From Darksidea phi (taxonomy: Eukaryota > Ascomycota > Dothideomycetes > Pleosporales > Lentitheciaceae): a stretch of DNA of 26,302 nucleotides. The notes beneath the pieces are model-generated. The model saw nothing but the letters and a program-made list of their open reading frames with translations, made no database searches and was not told the DNA's origin. This document shows, one piece after another, positions 18,100 to 26,302 of the stretch. The stretch is taken from NCBI GenBank assembly GCA_030770425.1, contig JASJFT010000360.1:1-26302 (forward strand). The letters are read 5' to 3'. The translations under genes and the position numbers were made by a program. Each line of letters opens with the position of its first letter. The stretch's first letter is position 1.

Positions 18100-21000
18100 C
18101 CCTACCGGCGGAACTTCCTGGCCGAACCCCGAATGCAGTGTTAACCACGAGGAAGGGTCGTCTGATGTCTTCTATTGTACGACGTGTGATGAGCTATACT
18201 GTGGGGATTGCTGGATAGAGGCGCAGCCGCTACACAAGGAGCTGCCACACGAGAAGACGATTCCAGACCACGCGATCACTGTTCACACCACTCTCGGGGT
18301 TAGTAACAAAAGAAATTCGACGCTGGCAAAGATCATCGACAAGCTCCATGCCGTTGGGAGTGATCATGTACGTGATGGAGATAACCAGTTGTTCGGGGTT
18401 AGTCGGAACGAAGAGGGGGATTGCCTGCTAGGTGAGGGACCGGCCTACGAAGAATTGTTGTTGGAACATTCCGGAACACCATCCGGAATTACCTATCCAA
18501 GTGTGGTATCATTCATTGGGGACACCGGTAAGTTCTAGCTCCTGTGATGGGCCGTCGGGTTCGCACTGAGTGAATTAGGCGCCGGGAAAAGTGCACTGGT
18601 CAATCTCCTCATCAAGGCAAGAGACATCTAAGTGCATGCAGTCTTCAAAGATCATTTCGTCTGCTAGGTCCCCAGACTAACATAAATATGGTTCTCATCT
18701 TCTCCCTACAGAAACTTTCATGTGACTCCCACCGTTAGCGTCCCGGGAGGTTTCGCATCAACGTCTTCCAATGTCCATCTATACGCTGACCCGGACACGT
18801 TTGATACGGAAAATCCAATAGTCTATGCTGATTGCGAGGGGATGCGTGGCGACGATAAGCCCGACGGTATTCTCAAGAGGGAAGCCACGACGGATGACGA
18901 ACAGAATAATACAGACTCTCGACAACGCCTTGTGCCGTATAATCCGAGGAAGATCAAATGGGAGACGAGGTCAATGACGAGACAGTCACTCACTGAGACA
19001 CTCTTTCCGCGTATACTTTACATCTTCTCCGATGTGGTCGTATACATCTCAACCAACAAGAGGTAGAGGACACTGACCCCAATCCTGGTCTGTCGTGCTA
19101 ATTACACGTACTTATCCTGCGGATAGACATAAACAGGAAATGCTGCTGCACCTCGTCCGATGGGCGCATGATGCAACACAACAGTCAGACAACAAGCCAG
19201 TTCTACCCCACTTAGTGATTGTTTTCAGGAAAATTGATGACAATGAAAACTCCGAACTCTGGGATGTCGACCAAACGACACAGAGACTATTGGAGGAACT
19301 CAAGGATGTTGATGGTATGCCGGAGTTAAAGGTTTACATCGATTATTGGCAAGGAAGAAGTGGGCGGGAAGACGCTCCTGAACTGTTACTACGCATCCGT
19401 CCGCGTTGTGGTCTTTACCAACCAGGGCGAGCCGACAAAGATGCACGGCCAAACAATAGAGCTCTACAAAGAGATCAGCCAAGCATGTCGATCGTCGCAA
19501 CGGCTCAGAGGCGAGGTGTGGATGAAATTGAACGCCACGACTTTCCCGCTCTACGTCCGAAAAGCCTTTACGCACTTTGCTTCAAGTTATCAGAAGCCTT
19601 TCGACTTTAACAAGGCCTAGTTCGAGCTTCACCCGCTTTCCTTCAACTTCCACGGAGCAATTCTCACTCTGGCAATACGAGTCAGGGACTTGGGCAACCA
19701 CAAAGGCATCGAACTGTGTGAGGAAATCAGCGTCTTCATAGCATCTTTTCTTATACTGAACTGCGTTCGGAACAAGATCCCTTGTAGGCAATCGCATCCC
19801 CGCATAGACTTGACAAGCATACTAACAAAGGACCATGAAGGGGGATCCAAGTCGCGCCCAGTACTGCCCAAACAACTCTGAGAGCAATGCAAATCCGCTG
19901 CGAAGGACTATTGGCCAAAATACTGGCCCTGCAGCTATCCCGATGAAGAATGGGGATGTTGTGTCAACGCCTCGGATTCGCACATGCATCACCAGAGGCT
20001 TGACGACCGAGGACGAAAGGACCCTAGACTCAGGGAGGGGAATCATATCGCAAGCTACACGTCAGACATGCTGCAAAAGGAATTCAAAAATCTCCTCGAG
20101 AAAAATTTTGCTTCTCTGGCCCAAAATATTGGATCTTTGTCTGGTCATACTGCAGAACACCGAAACTTCTACAAGCGGCTGGGCAATGTTGACAGCTTCA
20201 TCAGTTACTCGACATGTTTCTCTTGTATAGATGTGGTTCCGGAGCACTCCTTGCCTTGCGGTCATGCCCTGCGCAGTCCCTGCGTCACCGCATCGGGAGA
20301 AGCCGTGGCCGGGGGCTTCGTTCGACTCAGTCACTGTCCACTTATGGAGCACAATGGGAGGTCTTGGGCCGAGCCGTGGGTCGGTTCGATCAAACCTGAT
20401 CAGGCTGGTGTGCGCATAATGACTTTGGACGGGTAAGGATGCAACCTTTCACTGGTTGGAACCGGTGGGAACTGACAAGGCATTAGGGGAGGGATTAAAG
20501 GCATCGTGGAGCTGGAGATCTTGAAGAATATCCAACAACATCTAGGCGGTGTTCCACTGAGGGAATTCTTCGATTTGATTGTTGGCACCAGGTGAGCCCT
20601 TCTTATCCTGAGGCATTACCCTCATGTCTGGTCTAGTACCAAGTACGTGTACTGACAGAAGCCCGGCTCCTCAGTGCTGGGGGAATCATCGCCTGCGGGC
20701 TTAGCCCAGGCGAACTAGATGTTGACGAGTGTGCCCAAAAATTCGAGGCGCTGTCCACTAAGGCCTTCTCCAGACCCAAATCCAGTGCAAATTCCATTTT
20801 AAGAACGGGGATAGAGAAAATTCTCTCCTGGCTCAATCATGGTCAGTATAAGAGTGTTCCTCTCGAAGAAGCGCTTAAAACGGCCTTTCCCGAAGATTTC
20901 AACCTATTTGGAGGCTTCTCAAAGTTCAAAAGGTTCCAGTCAAAGTTGCTATTACGACGACAACACAGGAGAATCGAGTCGTTGTTTTGAGCAACTACAA

Positions 21001-22368
21001 CCGGAGACATCCGGAGCGTTGTGAGGCAGATTTTATTTATCTCCTTCTGAACCTTTCGTTTCCCGATTTTCCCAAAGCTTCCAATCTGGTTGTATTTTTT
21101 AAGCCCTAGTTTGATTTCTTTCGTAACGTACCAGGCATATCGACTTAGTTTAAGCGTTTTATGACTTCTACCGACATGCTCCTGGAGAAGAGATGAGAAT
21201 ATGGGAAGCGTAAGTCTCACCAGGTTCCAGTTCAATATATTATTTGACTGAATCGATATGAAGAGCGAGAGCCACGTCCGCCGCCCCGACTTATTTCCCC
21301 AAGTCCCGTCATCGTTCGGGAAAGGTCTACTTAGATGGAGGGTCATACCACAACAACCCAATCAAGATAGCAGAGGCAGAAAGCAGGGCTATATGGCCGA
21401 AGAAAAATTACCATCATCCAGATATCCTCCTGTCCGTCGGAGCTAGGTGTGACGAGAATGAACTTGGGGTATCCAAGGCCACACTTGACACCGAGGAACG
21501 CGCTCTGGCGGAAAGTTCCGGAGTGATGTGGCGTGCCGTGGATAACAGCTATATCTGTTTCCTGGCCTCCATCGCGTACAGGCACGTCATCAACGGTATC
21601 AATTGCGAGCAGATCTGGCATGAATGGCTGGAAGCAAGAGCACCCGAGTCCCAAACTGAGCGGATATATCGCCGCCTAACGGTCCAGTTTGACAGCCCCG
21701 TTGAAATGGACGACGCCACAGATGAAGGAATAACGAAATGTCGCACCGCGGTTGCCAATATGGTCAAAGAGAAGAATATCTTGATTCGCAGAATTGCTGA
21801 TCAGATCATAGCTTCTTGTTTCTTCCTCCAGTTTAGACAAGAAGACATCGTCGAGCTCCCTAAAAGAAAATTCAAATGTCAAGGTAAGAAGCGATATCTC
21901 TGTGGTGGCTAATGCCAGCTCTAGTCTGACTGCAATAACAAAGGTACCATCCAATGCCGGTTGCTTCCTGACAGTATCAAGCTGCTCGGACAATCCTTGA
22001 ACAGCCTATGTCAGAACTCGCCCCGTTTTCGGCCACACTTCGTGATCAAAGAGACGCACGAGACAAAAGGAACTAAGATACCAATGAGCCCAGACTTCAT
22101 CCAGACTATGATCACAGACGGGCTCTTCGCATTGAGAGTTGATGTCCAGATCTCCAGCCTACTAGCCGAAACCGAAATCTTCCTCGTACTCCATGCGGAT
22201 CGTCAGACAAAGGAGGACATACTTCATCTCAGTGGCTTTCCAAGAAAGCTGCAGCATGACTTTACAGGCAAGTCCCCTTGAAAACACAGGCATTTTGGAG
22301 AGAAATTTAGCTAATGCTGTGTCACCTTTCCAGTCGAATTTCTTAGGATATCCAAAACCAGCATTTGA
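18100..22368 (+). pseudogene. Decayed zinc finger-GTPase-RING-patatin multidomain gene
   Basis: About ten exons can be traced with small introns (18528-18578, 18628-18711, 19063-19126, 20433-20486, 20592-20674, 21021-21154, 21210-21263, 21884-21943, 22268-22333). Domains in order: a B-box-like finger (FYCTTCDELYCGDCW); a P-loop GDTGAGKSALVNLL split by intron 1, with a G3-like DCEG at 18830-18841; a RING-like CFSC...LPCGHALRSPC; and a patatin lipase. The lipase has LDGGGIKGI, the GTSAG nucleophile motif across the intron at 20592-20674, and YLDGGSYHNNP with the dyad Asp at 21334. After the lipase, PRFRPHFVIKE and SGFPRKLQ blocks are seen. Lesions: a CTAAGT where a GTAAGT donor is expected (18628), a one-base frameshift near 19345-19365, TAG 19618-19620, TGA 19879-19881, and a one-base frameshift near 20930. 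The start codon is unknown. If intact it would be a membrane-lipid hydrolase controlled by a GTPase module. Confidence 0.7.
22268..22333 (+). other. GC-AG intron in patatin gene
   Basis: The donor reads ACAG|GCAAGT, the standard context for the rare GC donor. A CTAATG-type branch site and TTTCCAG acceptor follow after 66 nt. Removing it keeps phase (ACA G|TC GAA) and extends the reading frame by ten residues to TGA at 22366-22368. Unspliced, the frame would stop at 22279-22281 instead. Confidence 0.55.
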
Positions 22369-23571
22369 CGGATTTATCATTTGTTACATCGATTCGTCCT
22401 TCCCGGTAATCCTTTGAATCTGAAAGCTCGGAGATAGTTCTTAGAATAGTTGGAAGGCAACCGGACAGCCTAATTCAGTAATTAATCTATCCCAATTGAG
22501 AATTCGAATGAGTAGTAGCCATCGCGTCTCAAACTCGCGGAATAACCCAAAAAGTGACACAAAACGGTGTTTCGTCCTGAATACCCAGAAACGCTAGAAG
22601 GTTGTTGCAACCAAGGGGGTTCCAGTCATTGCCTGAGGCGTCATGGCGTAGCTGCGAGGGCAACGGCCAGAGCCTCAGAGAGGGCGTTTGCGTGCCATGG
22701 TGTTAGAATCGGAGTATAGTTAGACTTCTTAAAGCTAGCGCTATGGATATTATTTGGGTTGGATTGGCTTAGTGGGAGTTTCTTTTGTAAAGTCCGCACG
22801 AAACATAGTAGGAGTTTGTATACAGTAGAGGTTCTATACCTACACCTTATATATGATAATACAGCTGTAGAGCTGTATACAGCACTGTCGATCGCGAGCG
22901 ACGAGGTGAGGTTTCGAACATCGAATATTAAGACGACGAGCAATGACATGTTCTGCCGAGCCGCAGAGCCTGGTTAGGAGACCAACAGCGGTAGCGATGA
23001 GCGCTATGGATATTATAAGTATTCATATATTCGTTAAAATGGTGTATTGCTAATATATCTATCTCTTATATGTCTGTTATAAAGTAGCTAGGTAAGAAAA
23101 GCTTAACAGATAATACGTACGTATGTCCTTCTACCGGTGATTATACGTAATTATGTCGCAATTAAACTTCAGTGCTTAATTGTATGAAGTTATGCTGCAG
23201 AATGTTACTTTTCTTCAAGCATGATGACGTGCTAGCGATGACCCAAGATTGTGGTCCAATAGGAAGGCGTAAAGGTCGTATTCATGTAGCCGCCACGTAG
23301 CGGGGGTTGTACGGGCCAATGAAATATGTATCTGGCACTTTGCATGGGAGCGCCACAAAATGTGGTTGCCTTACGCAGAGGAGGGGGAGGAGGCCTGAGT
23401 TTCATTGAACCTCGCACGATCTCAGCCTGTCGTGCTGTTCTCTTACGCCAGCTTTCCACTCCCAACAGGTAGCACCGGTTTCACTACCTCGAGCCAGTCG
23501 CTACCGCTGGCTCTCAAATCATTAAATGCTATCTCGCCGAATTCGCGTTGCTGCCCTAAGCCACACGTACG
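22369..23571. other. Spacer upstream of tandem kinase gene
   Basis: No protein-coding frame is supported. The 17-base phrase AGCGCTATGGATATTAT occurs at 22737-22753 and 23000-23016 in direct orientation, enclosing about 250 bases. This could be a degenerate repeat or a small-element footprint. The sequence at 23020-23200 is AT-rich. No tRNA could be folded around the GGTTTCGAAC string near 22910. Confidence 0.4.
22737..23016. repeat. Pair of 17-bp direct repeats
   Basis: AGCGCTATGGATATTAT is present at 22737-22753 and at 23000-23016. No terminal inverted repeats or coding capacity were seen between them, so they are recorded only as a repeat pair. Confidence 0.6.
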
Positions 23572-25842
23572 ATGACCACCACGTCTGGGACACTTTGGGC
23601 GCGCAACAAGCCTTCCACATCGATACGCTGGTGGAACCCGCCTGAACGATCCGGCGATGGATTCAATGTCCAATACAAGGAAGGAGATGAACTAGATTGG
23701 GTCAAGAAGGAAGAGCTCGGCACCGGACACGGTACCGTAGTAGAAAGCGTCGAGTTAGGCGGAGCTGGGGGGGATGAAGTGGCCATGAAGAAATTCGCTC
23801 TTCATGGCGGCGGAGAAGTCGCAAGAAATACGGCTAAGGAGAGTATGTACGTGGAAATAAAAGCCATACGGCGATTGAACCATATCCATGTGGTTGAGAT
23901 TATAGGAAGTGCCGAGTTCGCAGGCGGCATGGGCTTTTTCATGCTTCCCTGCGCCGCCCACAATCTTGCCGAACTATTGGATGGTCTCGTGGACTTTCCA
24001 GCAAGAAGGAATGAGTTGGAGAACTACTGGGGGAAGAAACTGCCTTACTTCTTAGTATCGACTATCGGCTGCCTCGCTCACGCGTTGCGCTACATACACG
24101 AGAACTCTGTAAAGCACAAAGATATCAAGCCCGCCAACATTCTGGTTGACGAAGATCGGGTCGTGCTTGCGGATTTCGGTCTGTCAAGGACTGTTGAAGA
24201 GAGCGTTACGACATCCACCGGCATTACCGGCAGAACTAAAATGGTACCGGCAATACGCTAGCCCCCGTAGTGATGCGTTGGGCTAACATTACTATAGTAT
24301 GCACCACTAGAGGTTCTGCGCCACAATGATGGGGATAAGCGCTCAAGCTCTCAGGACATCTTCTCGCTTGGATGTTGCTTCGTTGAGATATTCGCAGCCT
24401 ACAAGGGAAGATCTCCAGATGACGTCATCCGGACTTTCGGCGACTGCAAACAAGAACACAGGGCGTACGCATACCACGTCCCCAAGATCTTGAAGTGGAT
24501 GAAGCAGGAGCTCGTAGAAGAAAGATGCGACATACAACTGTGGAATCTCGTGCGACAGATGCTAGCGCGCGATCGTAGAGAAAGACCGAGAGCAAAAACT
24601 GTCTGGGAGGAAACAGTAACCATGAGCTCGGGGGCCATCGATGGACTTCATTTTTGTGGTGCGTGTTGTATGCCTATCGTATCTGATACACTTTCTCCGC
24701 CCCAGGAACGCCCATCTTCACTCAAGTATATGTCCAAGTCGGGAAACAGTCCCTCGAGGAAGAGTGAACTCGCTAAGAAAGACGCTTCTTTCACCACATG
24801 TTACACGACGGACGAGCTTGACCCATACACCTGGAGCCGTAACTTACGGATCATGGATCAGGCAGCGCTTGAAGCAGTCCAATCTCGGTCGGACCCATGG
24901 CTAAGTCGCAAGATCATCTGGCCAAGTGATGAAAGCGACTCGGCGTTTCGAAAAGCGTTGGACGTGGCCACCGCGGAAGCCAAGTTGCTCGAGCGAGTGC
25001 ATACACCCACAAGCCATCCTCATATCGTGAGTTTACACGGGACATATCGACTAAACCGTAACCCTGTGCTCCTGATCCTCCCGTTGGCAACATTCGATCT
25101 GAAAGCGTATCTTTCGTTGGTTGGGCGCCCGCGCATGGAGCAGCTGGCTGATGCCCTCAACGTTGAACGCACACTACGAATTTCATTCGGCTGCCTTGCC
25201 AATGCCGTGAAACATATCCACGCCAAAGGCATCGTGCATGGCGACATTCAGTCGAGAAACATCCTTGTTATGCCTTCAGCAACCCATTCCATCTGCCTCG
25301 CTGAGTTCGGCATGGCAACGCACAAGGAACACCAAAGAGACGTTCCTAGCACGAAGCAGGACGCCAACGGAGACGAGTCATATCACATGAATGAAGTACG
25401 CCGGCTTATATGTGCTTATAACAAACCTAAAGTCATGCTAACGCAAATGCAGAACCGCTCTCGAACCCCAGAAAAGCCTCGGCCCCAAACGCACGACTAT
25501 GCCGAGGATGTCTTCTCCCTCGGCTGTATTTTCCTAGAGATTGAAACGGTCCGGAAAAACCTGTCTCTGCAGGAGATGTGGGATTTCCTGGCGGGAAGTA
25601 CAGAGAGTGGAAATGCCGCGGTTGTCCAATACTGGGACAATAGAATTATCGATCTACTTCCGGTCTGGGCAGGGAAGCTAAGGGACGAGAGGGGAACCGT
25701 GCCTACACTAGCATCTGTAATGGCTAGAATGGTTGCGAGGGAAGCAGCATTCAGGCCAGCAATGGATGAGGTGTTGATGAGGATAAGTCAGTGTGAGGAG
25801 GCTGGTGGGGTGTTATGCGGGTCGTGCTGTCTTTCGGGTTAG
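23572..25842 (+). CDS. Tandem protein kinase-pseudokinase protein
   Basis: Exons 23572-24243 and 24298-25842 give 738 residues; the 54-nt intron (GTACCG...TATAG) restores TKMYAPLEVL. The first domain (about 40-340) has an intact kinase set: glycine loop LGTGHGTV (49-56), VAMKK with Lys73, helix-C Glu95, HKDIKPANIL (182-191), ADFGLSR (200-206), an APLE in place of APE, and DIFSLGCCFVEIF. It ends in CGACC at 344-348. The second domain (about 400-730) has no glycine loop; Lys429 is a possible ATP lysine. It has HGDIQSRNIL at 538-547 (Lys of DIKxxN replaced by Gln) and AEFG at 559-562 (Asp to Glu in DFG), so it is probably a pseudokinase. It ends in CGSCC at 731-735. The two halves look like diverged duplicates fused in one frame. 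A possible 47-nt intron at 24659-24705 would instead end the protein after kinase 1. Confidence 0.75.
24659..24705 (+). other. Candidate optional intron between kinase and pseudokinase
   Basis: GTGCGT donor, CTGAT branch-like site and GCCCCAG acceptor enclose 47 nt. Splicing joins G|GA and leads through CGTPIFTQVYVQVGK to TGA at 24765-24767, giving a single-kinase product of about 364 residues. Retention keeps the frame open through CGACC into the pseudokinase. Whether the intron is used cannot be told from sequence; the CGACC/CGSCC match between the halves argues that the unspliced reading is ancestral coding sequence. Confidence 0.4.
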
Positions 25843-26264
25843 CGCATATGAGAGCGTTTATTACATCGAGATCTGGATACGGACCTCTAAATGATGGAAA
25901 TCCTGGAGCAAAAAAGGCGCGTAAAGTATTTATATAGAGTTCCAATCAGTGGTGCTGCCTCCTCGCTACTACTGTTTGAACTCTCGACGTTCTACCTTGA
26001 CTCTATAGTTTGATACTTTGCTTGGTTTTTATTATAGTCTATTAATGTTTAAAAGTTTATCAACACTTTATTCAACTAACTGCATCATGCGTAGCTAAGC
26101 TCTACGGCTTTGTTATTGTGGAAAACGTATACGTAGGCGGGATGGCGCAGCAGGTGCAGTGCGTTAGGTATTATGCAGGTTAAAGAAAATTCTAGATAAC
26201 CTGTCAAGTCTACAAGACAGAAAAGCAAAGAGTAATATATAAGACTGAGGGACTAGGAAGCATT

Positions 26265-26267
<3 letters not shown>
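25843..26267. other. 3' flank of kinase gene, non-coding
   Basis: No gene is supported here. The minus-strand open frame reaching back into the kinase tail is an antisense shadow. Confidence 0.5.

Positions 26268-26302
<35 letters not shown>
26268..26302. repeat. (CA)n dinucleotide microsatellite at window edge
   Basis: The last 35 bases are an uninterrupted alternating AC/CA run that continues to the end of the window, so its true length is unknown. Confidence 0.95.

Noticed and set aside
18590..18712. A GC-AG intron with donor AAG|GCAAGA in the GTPase exon
   Set aside because: Using that donor puts the next exon out of phase and hits a stop; a lost GTAAGT donor at 18628 fits the phase better.
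22905..22925. tRNA B-box-like string (GGTTTCGAAC)
   Set aside because: No T-stem, anticodon arm or acceptor pairing could be formed around it.

Overview
This window comes from a filamentous ascomycete nuclear genome (Pezizomycotina, probably Dothideomycetes). The evidence is short GT-AG introns of about 50-130 nt with CTRAY-type branch points, fungal orthologues of MED4, KAR9, a CSN12/Thp1-like PCI protein and an MBD4-like glycosylase, a dispersed 5S rRNA gene, and a DNA transposon destroyed by repeat-induced point mutation (RIP). The class assignment is inference; no database search was possible. The window starts in a poly-C run and ends in a (CA)n run, so both edges may be contig ends.

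Layout: 388-1289 MED4 (+). 1472-3307 a TA-flanked, terminal-inverted-repeat Fot1/Pogo-type transposon with a RIP-saturated transposase remnant on the minus strand. 3308-4825 non-coding. 4826-5866 MBD4-like DNA glycosylase (+). 6058-6176 5S rRNA (-). 7103-8560 BTB/POZ protein with a coding minisatellite (-). 9175-10956 PCI-domain protein (-). 11122-11871 a small decayed gene with four in-frame stops (-). 12375-15431 KAR9-like spindle-orientation protein (+), preceded by a uORF whose stop overlaps the main start. 15432-18099 long AT-richer spacer with possible coding remnants. 18100-22368 a decayed multidomain gene: zinc finger, P-loop GTPase, RING-like finger, patatin lipase (+). 22369-23571 spacer. 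23572-25842 a tandem protein kinase and pseudokinase gene (+). 25843-26302 spacer ending in a CA microsatellite.

The first 15 kb is mostly conserved housekeeping genes (transcription, base-excision repair, mRNA export or signalosome-type PCI protein, microtubule capture) interrupted by one RIPed transposon. The last 8 kb looks accessory. It pairs a decayed GTPase-RING-patatin gene, an architecture resembling fungal innate-immunity-type NTPase/lipase proteins, with an intact-looking kinase-pseudokinase gene. In that gene both halves end in the same CGxCC cysteine motif, and an optional 47-nt intron would decide whether the pseudokinase half is made. These accessory genes, the zero-CpA/TpG transposon core and the multi-stop decayed genes are the most noteworthy parts.
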